Below are positions 7,880-15,378 of a DNA stretch of 33,481 nucleotides, in pieces (within the stretch, counting starts at the first letter, position 1; the number at the start of each line of letters is the position of its first letter). The DNA is from Saprospiraceae bacterium. Lineage in GTDB: Bacteria > Bacteroidota > Bacteroidia > Chitinophagales > Saprospiraceae. Location: positions 1-33,481 of the forward strand of contig JAEUUV010000146.1 of the NCBI GenBank assembly GCA_016787285.1. The letters run 5' to 3'. The position numbers and the translations under genes were made by a program. The notes below the pieces were generated by a model. It made no database searches, had not been told where the DNA came from, and was given only the letters and a program-made list of their open reading frames with translations.

Positions 7880-9190
7880 TTAGTTGAGTGTCAGATTTCG
7901 CACCATTTCAAGAAAACTTTTGGCAAACAACGGCATGGAACTGAAGTCAAGTTGGTTCGAGTCGAGACGCAGGCGTGGGTACTCGCTGCGGTTATTTTCG
8001 ACAATAGTACGAATGGCCTGCTGGATCGGGCGCTTGTCGGGCAGTCCGTCCGGGGTAGTATAGGTTGGGAAGCCGAGATCGTGGAAAAATTTGGTTTCTG
8101 TGATCTGGAAAAACAGGTGAAACAGGTCGCGGTCGGGCCGGGGCGGCACATTCTGGAACAAGGCGTTGCCGACAATGTACTGCGGAATAGCCAGTGCCAG
8201 TTCGAGGTGGTTCTGGCTGAGGTGCCAGTCCATGTTGGGCAGTTCGCCGTCAATGAGGGCCATCACGCGCTCGTGGTTGGCGGGCGGATTCACGCCGAAG
8301 GTGCTGCGCGTGCGGTACAGCTCGCGCAAAACCTGCTCTTTCGGACGGTCGAGAACTTTCTGAAACTCCTTGCGCAGCGCGATGATTTTCAATTGGTTGG
8401 TGCGTTCATCCTTGGTGAAATAGATGCCGTATATTTTTTCCAGCACATCCATCACAAAGCCCTCAGGGCGCAACAGGTAGTCGAGTCGCAAGGCCAGGGC
8501 CAGCAGCAGGTAGGCGTAGCCGCCGGGAAATTTGTTGGGGTCGGGGTCGGCCTTGTCCATCAGCGCGAGTGCCGATTTGATCTGCTCGCAGAGGTATTCG
8601 TACTTGACGGCTTTTTCTGTCTCCGGAATTTCCGCTCCGGGCAGGTTGTCCACGGGGTGCAGGGTGCTGAATTCGTCAATGAGCAGGTCGTCCTGCTTGT
8701 CGGCATGGATGGCCAGTTCGCGCAGGGCGTGAAGCAGTTTCAGCGGCGAAGCATCCACGCCGGGCGTGTCGAAGCGCAGGGTAAGGATGTTATCGGGCGA
8801 GAGGGCAAAGCGGCAAAAACGGAGGCTGTAGTTGTACTCCATGAGCCGGCGCAGGAAACCCACGTTCAGGTCGTCGGCACGAGCCACCTTGCTTTCGGCC
8901 AGCACTTTTTCGGGTGAAGCAATGCCGGTAATGCGTTGCGAACCTTGCTGAATGTCAAAATTCAGGGCGTCGCCTTCCTGTTTCCAGCGCACGTTGTCGA
9001 GGCTGTCGTCGCGCAGGTAGGTGAAAAATTCCCCGTAGGCCTCCAGGTGTTCGCCCTTGTCGAACAGTTCGATGGAGCGGTTCCAGGCGGCTACCTGATC
9101 GTCCGACTTGAACGCGTCGGTGTAGCGTCCGAAAGGAATGTCCGGTAACGCCGGTTGGCGTTTGCCAAAAAGTTTTTCAAAAAAACTCAT
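7880..9190 (-). CDS. conserved-looking cytoplasmic protein of unknown function
   Basis: A 436-residue protein with no signal peptide or membrane segment and no motif I can name. It begins MSFFEKLFGKRQPALPDIPFG and continues with FKSDDQVAAWNRSIELFDKGEHLEAYGEFFTYL, a TPR-like or helical start, then NVGFLRRLMEYNYSLRFCRFAL and a helical C-terminal half rich in Leu/Asp. It resembles, from memory, an uncharacterised Bacteroidota family that starts MSFF.KLFGK, but no function is known to me. I chose the ATG at 9190; the frame is open far upstream but that part overlaps the divergent GSCFA gene and would be spurious. It precedes the M28 gene on the same strand. Its promoter may be the -7-like element at 9227-9234. 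Confidence 0.85.
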   Translation of the reverse strand: MSFFEKLFGKRQPALPDIPFGRYTDAFKSDDQVAAWNRSIELFDKGEHLEAYGEFFTYLRDDSLDNVRWKQEGDALNFDIQQGSQRITGIASPEKVLAESKVARADDLNVGFLRRLMEYNYSLRFCRFALSPDNILTLRFDTPGVDASPLKLLHALRELAIHADKQDDLLIDEFSTLHPVDNLPGAEIPETEKAVKYEYLCEQIKSALALMDKADPDPNKFPGGYAYLLLALALRLDYLLRPEGFVMDVLEKIYGIYFTKDERTNQLKIIALRKEFQKVLDRPKEQVLRELYRTRSTFGVNPPANHERVMALIDGELPNMDWHLSQNHLELALAIPQYIVGNALFQNVPPRPDRDLFHLFFQITETKFFHDLGFPTYTTPDGLPDKRPIQQAIRTIVENNRSEYPRLRLDSNQLDFSSMPLFAKSFLEMVRNLTLN

Positions 9191-9226
9191 GCGGAGTATT
9201 TCAGGAAGGTGTCGAAAAAAGCGCCG

Positions 9227-9243
9227 TAAAAGTAGCAAGTTTG
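9227..9243. promoter_or_regulatory. back-to-back divergent -7 elements (unknown gene / GSCFA gene)
   Basis: The minus strand reads TACTTTTA at 9227-9234 and the plus strand CAAGTTTG at 9236-9243, each 7 of 8 to TAnnTTTG and separated by one base. They lie between start codons at 9190 (minus) and 9263 (plus) at suitable distances. The layout copies that at 3690-3706. Confidence 0.4.
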
Positions 9244-9262
9244 CCGGGAAAAAAGGGGGTAC

Positions 9263-10240
9263 ATGAAAACGTTTCGGACAATCGTGCCCGTTGAGCGGGC
9301 GCCGTTCGGCATCGCGCACACCGATCGCATGCTGTTGGTCGGCTCGTGTTTCACCGAACATATCGGTGAGCGGCTGGCCGCCGGCAAATTCCCGACGCTG
9401 GCCAACCCCAACGGCATCGTGTACAACCCGGTGTCCATCGCCCGCAGCCTGCACGCGCTGCAACAGTCTGATTACGAACCCGAAACCGCTCTGTTTGAAC
9501 ACGCGGGACTCTGGCACAGTTGGGAGCACCACGGGCGGTTTTCGCATCCCGACCGAGATACGGCGGCTGAAAAAATCCGGGTCGCCCACCGGCAGGCCGC
9601 GGCGTTTCTGCAAACCGCCAACCGCCTGCTCCTCACGCTCGGCACGGCGGAAGTGTTCACCCTGCGGGAAACCGGGCAGGTGGTGGCCAACAACCACAAG
9701 GTACCCGCCGACCGCTTCGAACAGCGCCGGCTGAGCGTGACCGAAACGGCAGATGCACTCGCCGGAGCGCTGTTGTCCCTGCACGCTGCCATGCCCGGGC
9801 TTCGGGTGGTGCTCACGGTCAGTCCGGTGCGGCACCTGCGCACGGGATTTGTGGAAAACCAGCGCAGCAAGGCCGTGCTCGTGCTGACCTGCGCCGAACT
9901 CTGCCGGCGCCTCGATTTTGTGCACTATTTCCCGGCCTACGAACTCCTGCTCGACGACCTGCGCGACTACCGGTTTTATGCCGACGACATGCTTCACCCC
10001 TCCGACGCAGCCGTGGACTACATTTGGGAGTATTTTGCCGACACGTATTTTTCTCCGGAGACTCGGCGCCTGTTGGAGCGGATTTCCAAAATACAAGCTG
10101 CTGCCCGGCACCGGCCGTTTCACCCCGAAAGTCCGGAGCACCGGGCGTTTGCCCGGCGGCAAGTGGAGCAGATCGGGGCGTTAAGTGCTGAATATCCACA
10201 CCTGGATTTTGAAGATGAAAAAAGTGCTTTGGTGTTTTAG
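9263..10240 (+). CDS. GSCFA domain-containing protein
   Basis: 325-residue cytoplasmic protein with the diagnostic GSCF motif in MLLVGSCFTEHIGERL (about residues 23-38), followed by FPTLANPNGIVYNPVSIARSL, the usual next conserved stretch, then LLLTLGTAEVFTL, LTVSPVRHLRTGFVENQRSKAVL and FYADDMLHPSDAAVDYIWEYF. These match the GSCFA family, an SGNH-hydrolase-like fold common in Bacteroidota; the GSCF Ser, and the D/H of DDMLHPSD, may form the catalytic set by analogy with SGNH hydrolases. The substrate is not known. The gene stands alone between divergent promoter elements and the ugd promoter. Length is normal for the family. Confidence 0.92.
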   Translation: MKTFRTIVPVERAPFGIAHTDRMLLVGSCFTEHIGERLAAGKFPTLANPNGIVYNPVSIARSLHALQQSDYEPETALFEHAGLWHSWEHHGRFSHPDRDTAAEKIRVAHRQAAAFLQTANRLLLTLGTAEVFTLRETGQVVANNHKVPADRFEQRRLSVTETADALAGALLSLHAAMPGLRVVLTVSPVRHLRTGFVENQRSKAVLVLTCAELCRRLDFVHYFPAYELLLDDLRDYRFYADDMLHPSDAAVDYIWEYFADTYFSPETRRLLERISKIQAAARHRPFHPESPEHRAFARRQVEQIGALSAEYPHLDFEDEKSALVF

Positions 10241-10286
10241 TTGCTTCAAAAACACAAAAACGCCTAAACCCTAAAACACTTCCCGC

Positions 10287-10294
10287 TATCTTTG
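10287..10294 (+). promoter_or_regulatory. Bacteroidota -7 element for ugd
   Basis: TATCTTTG is a perfect TAnnTTTG match, 39 bases before the chosen ugd start. The predicted start site near 10300 gives a leader of about 34 bases. No TTTG is seen at -33. Confidence 0.6.
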
Positions 10295-10333
10295 CCGCCC
10301 ATTTTTAAACACTTCGACAAAACGCTGAAATAC

Positions 10334-11665
10334 ATGAATATTGCCGTCGTCGGTACCGGTTACGTAGGTTTGGTAACGGGCACCTGCTTTGCCGAAACAG
10401 GCAACAACGTCATCTGTGTGGACAACAACGAACAGAAAGTGCGCCGCTTGAAAAACGGAGAAGTCCCGATTTACGAACCGGGCCTCGACGTACTGTTCGA
10501 CCGCAATACCAAGGAAGGCCGCCTGCATTTCACCACCAACCTGCGCGAGGCTATAGACGCCAGCCAGATCATTTTCCTCGCCCTGCCCACGCCCCCGGGC
10601 GAAGACGGCAGCGCCGACCTGTCGTACATCATGGGCGTGGCGCGTGAGTTGTCGGGTATGATTACCGACTACAAGGTCATCGTGGACAAGAGCACGGTAC
10701 CGGTGGGCACGGCGGAAAAAGTGGCGGCCATCATGGCCGAAAAACTGCCGAAAAAACTGTTCGACGTGGTGTCCAACCCCGAGTTCCTGCGCGAAGGCGT
10801 GGCCGTGGAAGATTTCCTCAAGCCCGACCGCGTGGTGGTGGGCACCCGCAGCGAAAAGGCCCGCAAGGTGATGCGCCAGTTGTACGAGCCGTTTGTGCGG
10901 CAGGGCAACCCAATCTATTTCATGGACGAGCGCTCCGCCGAAATGACCAAGTACGCCGCCAACTCGTACTTGGCCACACGCATTTCGTTTATGAACGAGA
11001 TCGCCAACCTCTGCGAAAAACTGGGCGCCAACGTGGATCAGGTGCGCATCGGCATGGGCAGCGACAGCCGCATCGGCAAGCGCTTCCTGTTCCCCGGCAT
11101 CGGCTACGGCGGCTCCTGTTTTCCCAAAGACGTGCAGGCCTTGGCCAAAACCGCCAGCGAAAACAGTTACGATTTCAAAATCCTGAAATCAGTGATGAAG
11201 GTCAACGGTATCCAGAAGAGTGTGCTGACCAAAAAAATCCGCCGCTTTTTCAAAAACGACCTCAGCGGGCGCACCATCGCAGTCTGGGGCCTGGCCTTCA
11301 AACCCAATACCGACGATATCCGAGAGGCGCCGGCCTTAGTCATCATGGACGAACTGCTGACCGCCGGTGCACGGGTGCAGGCTTTCGACCCCGAGGCCAT
11401 GCCGAACGTCCGGGCGATTTACGGCGACCGGGTTGTGTTTGCCGATACCATGTACGACGCGCTCAAAAACGCGGATTGCCTGATTATTGCCACCGAGTGG
11501 AGCGAGTTCCGCACACCCGATTTTGACAAAATAACCAGCCTGCTTCGCGAACCGGTCATCTTCGACGGCCGCAATGTGTACGATGTGGAGCAAATGAAAG
11601 CGCTCGGATTTCAGTACGCGAGTATCGGCAGACCCAAAGTGAAGGGGAAAAAACGCGTGGTATGA
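10334..11665 (+). CDS. ugd: UDP-glucose 6-dehydrogenase
   Basis: NAD-dependent oxidation of UDP-glucose to UDP-glucuronate, a precursor for surface polysaccharides. The 443-residue protein begins with the Rossmann motif MNIAVVGTGYVGLVTG, and shows DKSTVPVGTAEKV, VVSNPEFLREGVAVEDFLKPDRVVVG, EMTKYAANSYLATRISFMNEIANLCE, the catalytic cysteine C262 in GIGYGGSCFPKD, and the C-terminal domain start WGLAFKPNTDDIREAPA. The start at MNIAVV is fixed by the family; 14 in-frame codons upstream overlap the promoter. It has its own -7 element. Next comes a sigma-54 type regulator after 139 bases, not an obvious polysaccharide cluster. Confidence 0.97.
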   Translation: MNIAVVGTGYVGLVTGTCFAETGNNVICVDNNEQKVRRLKNGEVPIYEPGLDVLFDRNTKEGRLHFTTNLREAIDASQIIFLALPTPPGEDGSADLSYIMGVARELSGMITDYKVIVDKSTVPVGTAEKVAAIMAEKLPKKLFDVVSNPEFLREGVAVEDFLKPDRVVVGTRSEKARKVMRQLYEPFVRQGNPIYFMDERSAEMTKYAANSYLATRISFMNEIANLCEKLGANVDQVRIGMGSDSRIGKRFLFPGIGYGGSCFPKDVQALAKTASENSYDFKILKSVMKVNGIQKSVLTKKIRRFFKNDLSGRTIAVWGLAFKPNTDDIREAPALVIMDELLTAGARVQAFDPEAMPNVRAIYGDRVVFADTMYDALKNADCLIIATEWSEFRTPDFDKITSLLREPVIFDGRNVYDVEQMKALGFQYASIGRPKVKGKKRVV

Positions 11666-11747
11666 TGCGTGCGGGTTAACTCAGATTCAAATCGCTTCTT
11701 CCCGAAAATTCCCCTGCCCCATCCGCAAAACTTCGGCAGATACCCGC

Positions 11748-11755
11748 TTTCTTTG
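11748..11755 (+). promoter_or_regulatory. candidate -7 element for the response regulator
   Basis: TTTCTTTG is 7 of 8 to TAnnTTTG, 49 bases before the start codon. No -33 element is evident, so this is weak. Confidence 0.3.
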
Positions 11756-11804
11756 TGCTCCTTTTTTTCACGCATTTCAACACGCTCGAAACCGAAGTAT
11801 TCGC

Positions 11805-12974
11805 ATGGCCAAAATTTTAATCGTTGACGACGAAATGCCCATCCGCCGCATCCTGCGCGAGATTCTTGAATTTGAACAATACGACGTGGAGGAAGCCTCC
11901 GACGGCCTGGAGTGCGTCTCCAAAGTGCAGCGCGAAAAGTATGATGTGGTCATCATGGACATCAAGATGCCCAAAATGGACGGCATCGAAGCGCTCGAGC
12001 GTCTGCAAATACTCTCCCCCGAAACGCCCGTCATCATGGTCAGCGGCCACGGCACCATTGACACCGCCGTGGAGGCCGTCAAAAAAGGCGCCTTCGACTT
12101 CATCTCCAAGCCGCCGGACCTGAACCGCATGCTCATTACCGTGCGCAATGCCATGGAAAAGGCCGAATTGGTGACTACCACCCGCGTGCTGCAAAAACAG
12201 GTGAAAAGCGGCAGCAAGGGCGTCACCATGATCGGCGAGAGCGCGCCCATCGCCGAAATCAAACGTTTGCTGGAAAAAGTGGCGCCTACCGAGAGTCGTG
12301 TGCTCATAACCGGCCAGAACGGTACCGGCAAGGAACTTGTGGCTCGCTGGATTCACGAAAAAAGCAACCGCGCCAACGGCCCCATGGTGGAGGTGAACTG
12401 CGCCGCCATACCCGCCGAACTCATCGAAAGCGAATTGTTTGGCCATAAAAAAGGCTCCTTCACCGGCGCAATCGCCGACCGACCCGGCAAATTTGAGCAA
12501 GCCGACGGCGGCACGCTGTTCATGGACGAAATCGGCGACATGAGCCTTGACGCCCAGGCCAAAGTGCTGCGCGCGCTGCAGGAAAGCAAAATCACCCGCG
12601 TAGGCGACAACAAGGAAATCAAAGTGGACGTGCGTGTACTGGCTGCTACCAACAAAGACCTGCGCGCCGAAATCGCCGAGGGCCGCTTCCGCGAAGACCT
12701 GTACCACCGTCTGGCCGTTATCGTCGTGCAGGTGCCGTCCCTCAACGAGCGCCGCGACGATATTCCTCTGCTTATCGAACATTTCAACCGCCGCATCAGC
12801 GACGACTACGGACATCCGCCCAAAACCTTCTCCCCCGACGCCATCCGCGCCCTGCAGGAATACAACTGGACCGGCAACATCCGCGAACTTGCCAACGTGG
12901 TGGAACGCCTGCTTATCCTGTGCGACCAGACCGTGCGCGAGGAGGATGTACGCCAGTATGTGTTTCCGAAATAA
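11805..12974 (+). CDS. NtrC-type sigma-54 activator response regulator lacking the DNA-binding domain
   Basis: 389 residues: a receiver domain (about 1-120; acidic pair D9/E10 region, phospho-acceptor D52 in VIMDIKMP, S80, K102 in FISKPPD) and an AAA+ sigma-54 interaction domain. The latter has Walker A GQNGTGKE (170-177), the sigma-54 contact loop as GSFTGA (217-222), Walker B TLFMDEIGD (237-245) and the WTGNIRELANVVERL helix near the C-terminus. The protein stops at QYVFPK, right after the AAA+ domain, so the Fis-type helix-turn-helix found in standard NtrC proteins is absent. No frameshift is needed to explain this: a clean TAA ends it and the next bases do not encode a Fis domain. It would activate sigma-54 RNA polymerase from solution, or act through a partner. 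No kinase gene is adjacent. Confidence 0.93.
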   Translation: MAKILIVDDEMPIRRILREILEFEQYDVEEASDGLECVSKVQREKYDVVIMDIKMPKMDGIEALERLQILSPETPVIMVSGHGTIDTAVEAVKKGAFDFISKPPDLNRMLITVRNAMEKAELVTTTRVLQKQVKSGSKGVTMIGESAPIAEIKRLLEKVAPTESRVLITGQNGTGKELVARWIHEKSNRANGPMVEVNCAAIPAELIESELFGHKKGSFTGAIADRPGKFEQADGGTLFMDEIGDMSLDAQAKVLRALQESKITRVGDNKEIKVDVRVLAATNKDLRAEIAEGRFREDLYHRLAVIVVQVPSLNERRDDIPLLIEHFNRRISDDYGHPPKTFSPDAIRALQEYNWTGNIRELANVVERLLILCDQTVREEDVRQYVFPK

Positions 12975-12988
12975 TGAATAGCGCTTTT

Positions 12989-13123
12989 CACCGCGGAGAC
13001 GCGGAGTGTTGGCAGCATGTGACAGCATACGAGGCTCGCACAAAACTATATTCGGTAAACACTGTTCCGTTTGCACGTTTTCCTACTGAAAACCAGTAAC
13101 CTTCCAACCCTCCAACCAGAAAC
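12989..13123. repeat. degenerate interspersed repeat plus CCTTCCAA phrase repeat
   Basis: 12989-13012 (CACCGCGGAGACGCGGAG then TGTTGG) resembles the first part of the 93-bp elements at 20533 and 22333. 13091-13123 holds AACCAGTAACCTTCC, then AACCCTCCAACCAGAAACC, the same phrase family as near 1311-1364 and 15339-15378. No gene was found in the 161-base gap between the regulator and the prenyl synthase. Confidence 0.5.
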
Positions 13124-13135
13124 CTGCTACCCGGC

Positions 13136-14107
13136 ATGAGCCTCGATACGATCAAACAGCCGATTGCCGCCGAACTGGACGTTTTTGAAAAACGCTTTCG
13201 GGACTCCATGCGCAGCCATGTACCGCTGCTCGACAAAATTACCTGGTACATTGTGCAGCGCAAAGGCAAGCAGGTGCGGCCCATGCTGGTGCTGCTTAGC
13301 GCTCGGGTATTCGGCCCCATCACCGAGGCATCGTACACCGCCGCCTCACTGGTCGAACTGCTTCACACCGCCACCCTCGTACACGACGACGTGGTGGACG
13401 ACGCCTACGAGCGCCGGGGATTCTTTTCGATCAATGCCCTCTGGAAAAACAAAATTGCCGTACTCGTCGGCGATTTCCTGCTCTCGCAGGGACTCTTGCT
13501 CAGCGTCCGCCAACAACAATTTCACCTGCTCGAAATCGTGAGCCGGGCCGTCAAGGAAATGGCCGAAGGCGAGTTGCTTCAAATGGAAAAAGCCCGTCGG
13601 CTCGACATCCGCGAAGAAATTTACTACGACATCATCCGTCAGAAAACAGCCTCCCTCATCGCCGCCGCCTGCTGCGCCGGTGCATCCAGTACCGCCACCG
13701 ACAGCGCCGACGCAGAGCGCATGCGGCTTTTCGGGGAAAAAACGGGCATGGCTTTTCAAATCCGCGACGATCTCTTCGATTTCGGCACCGACGACGTGGG
13801 CAAACCCCTCGGCATTGACATCAAGGAGAAAAAAATGACGCTTCCGCTCATTTATGCCCTTTCCCAAGCAGATCGAGCCACCCGTCGGCACATCATCAAC
13901 CTCGTCAAAAACGAAAGCCACAAAACCGAGAAAGTGGATGAAGTGATCCGGTTTGTCCGCCAAAGCGGTGGCCTCGAATACGCGCGCCAGATTATGTACC
14001 GTTACCGGCAGGAAGCCCTCGACCTGTTGAACGCCACGGCGCCCGAAAGCCCCGCCCGCCAGGCACTGGGGGATTTGCTGATGTTCGTGACGGAGCGGGA
14101 GAAGTGA
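13136..14107 (+). CDS. long-chain polyprenyl diphosphate synthase
   Basis: Trans-type isoprenyl diphosphate synthase that elongates farnesyl diphosphate with isopentenyl diphosphate to make the side chain of menaquinone. 323 residues, family length. First Asp-rich motif LVHDDVVDDA (84-89) and second Asp-rich motif FQIRDDLFDFG (211-215), plus KGKQVRPMLVLLSARVFG and the KKMTLPLIYAL segment. The residues five and four before the first Asp motif are small, which allows a long product (about C35-C40, as in octaprenyl synthases); exact length cannot be read from sequence. The start MSLDTIKQPI fits relatives. The next gene follows after 113 bases. Confidence 0.93.
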   Translation: MSLDTIKQPIAAELDVFEKRFRDSMRSHVPLLDKITWYIVQRKGKQVRPMLVLLSARVFGPITEASYTAASLVELLHTATLVHDDVVDDAYERRGFFSINALWKNKIAVLVGDFLLSQGLLLSVRQQQFHLLEIVSRAVKEMAEGELLQMEKARRLDIREEIYYDIIRQKTASLIAAACCAGASSTATDSADAERMRLFGEKTGMAFQIRDDLFDFGTDDVGKPLGIDIKEKKMTLPLIYALSQADRATRRHIINLVKNESHKTEKVDEVIRFVRQSGGLEYARQIMYRYRQEALDLLNATAPESPARQALGDLLMFVTEREK

Positions 14108-14161
14108 ATCGTCAATTTTGAAAAACACTTACGCGCATCCGATGCGCAGAATGGCGATTCA
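14105..14161. other. stem-loop in the prenyl synthase/EAD gene gap
   Basis: Outer stem TGAATCG (14105-14111) with CGATTCA (14155-14161), and an inner palindrome GCGCATC C GATGCGC (14133-14147). It overlaps the prenyl synthase stop codon. There is no T-run, so a role as terminator is uncertain. Confidence 0.4.
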
Positions 14162-14179
14162 TTTTCCAGCACTTCCGCG

Positions 14180-14187
14180 TACTTTCG
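14180..14187 (+). promoter_or_regulatory. candidate -7 element for the EAD/DUF4384 gene
   Basis: TACTTTCG is 7 of 8 to TAnnTTTG, 33 bases before the start codon. The predicted start site near 14193 would give a leader of about 28 bases. Confidence 0.35.
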
Positions 14188-14220
14188 CACAGCCCGGAAA
14201 CGAAACTCCGGCTCTTCTGC

Positions 14221-15294
14221 ATGAACACCGCTCAACTCCGCCAATGGCTCGCCGCCGGAAAAACCGAACGTGTCCTCGAAGAATTACTGCGGGAAACCGT
14301 TGGCGTTGATTCCGACCTGCACTACGAGGCCACGCTGCTTTCCGCGCGTTTTGAGCACATCACTCATCAAAAACGCCTCGGCACCGTCGAATTTGAAGAC
14401 GAAGCCCGCGAACTCGCCCAGATCAATCATGCCGCGCTGGATATCATCAACCAGTTGGACAAAATCGTGCGCCCCGGTGGCATTCCATCCTGGGCCAAGG
14501 CGTCCACAACCGTGCTCTTAGTGCTCGGATTGCTCGGCGGCGTCGGCTATGCGGCAGGGTGGTTTGAAAAAAATACGGACTCGGTGGCGACAAACACCGA
14601 ACAAACAGCAGCCCGCGATACACCGTTGGTACAGACGCAGCAGCCTGCAAAAACGGAATCCGTCCAGCCCAGGCAAGAAACAGAGCCTGTGCGCGAACCG
14701 AATCCGATAAAAACAAAACCACGGACTACTGCAGGCACGACGGCGGCGCAGCGAAAAGCCGCCCGATCTGTTCCGCAAGCTACAATTCCACCAAAAGAAC
14801 CGGCCATCGAGCCGGCCAAATCCGAACCGGAAAATGCCCGGACGGAGGAGAGCGGCCTTCGCACGCTGCTCCCGGAAGGAGAAGCCTTGGCGGTGAATTG
14901 CAAAACCAACAAGGGACGCTTGAACATTCACTACCGCGCAGGCGAAGCCATCCGGTTTTATGTCCTCGCGAATCAGCCCTGCTATGTGCGGGCTATTTAC
15001 CAGATTGCCGACAAACGACTTGTACTCCTGACCGATAACCGGCAACTATCGGTTACTCAAGAAGATCAATGGCTGGAACTCGGCTCCGGCTTCGAGGCGG
15101 CCGATCCGTTTGGCGAACAACGGGTGTACGTATTTGCCCAAACCACGCCCTTTCCGCCACTGACCACCCGTAATGCCTCTGACGGCACCATTTTCATTAC
15201 GGAAAACCTGAACGAAGCCCTGAACATCACCCGCAAACTCAAGCGCAGGCAAACCTTTGCCGAACAGGATGTTATGCTTAAAACGCACCAGTGA
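14221..15294 (+). CDS. EAD11-like domain, transmembrane helix, linker, DUF4384-like domain protein
   Basis: 357 residues in four parts. Residues 1-86 are helical and read like an effector-associated domain of the EAD11 type: LRQWLAAGKTERVLEELL, then YEATLLSARFEHITHQKRLGT and INHAALDIINQLD. In known systems such domains link an effector to its activator by pairing with a like domain. Residues 95-114 form one membrane helix (TTVLLVLGLLGGVGYAAGWF). A Pro/Glu/Lys/Thr-rich linker follows to about 215. The C-terminal part (about 219-345; YRAGEAIRFYVLANQPCYVRAIY, then LLTDNR) resembles DUF4384, often found in secreted or surface conflict and stress proteins. Topology should be N-in, C-out. Domain names are by pattern memory, not searched. 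A second EAD protein lies at 30967-32079. A terminator follows. Confidence 0.82.
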   Translation: MNTAQLRQWLAAGKTERVLEELLRETVGVDSDLHYEATLLSARFEHITHQKRLGTVEFEDEARELAQINHAALDIINQLDKIVRPGGIPSWAKASTTVLLVLGLLGGVGYAAGWFEKNTDSVATNTEQTAARDTPLVQTQQPAKTESVQPRQETEPVREPNPIKTKPRTTAGTTAAQRKAARSVPQATIPPKEPAIEPAKSEPENARTEESGLRTLLPEGEALAVNCKTNKGRLNIHYRAGEAIRFYVLANQPCYVRAIYQIADKRLVLLTDNRQLSVTQEDQWLELGSGFEAADPFGEQRVYVFAQTTPFPPLTTRNASDGTIFITENLNEALNITRKLKRRQTFAEQDVMLKTHQ

Positions 15295-15297
15295 AGA

Positions 15298-15366
15298 AAG
15301 GTTAGACGTTTGGAAAGTTAGAGGGTTGTCACAAGGTGTAACTTTCCAGCCTTCCAACCTTTTTTA
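15298..15366 (+). terminator. intrinsic terminator, built from phrase repeats
   Basis: 15298-15320 pairs with 15339-15361 (19 of 23 positions, ends AAGGTT and TGGAAAGTTA) and is followed by a T-run to 15365. It lies 4 bases after the EAD gene stop and between convergent genes. The right arm is made of the CCTTCCAACC vocabulary seen elsewhere. Confidence 0.75.
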
Positions 15367-15378
15367 ACCAGAAACCTT

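Noticed and set aside
9191-10162. N-terminal extension of the 7880-9190 gene
   Set aside because: It overlaps the GSCFA gene completely on the opposite strand and has no family-like sequence; MSFFEKLFG is a better start.
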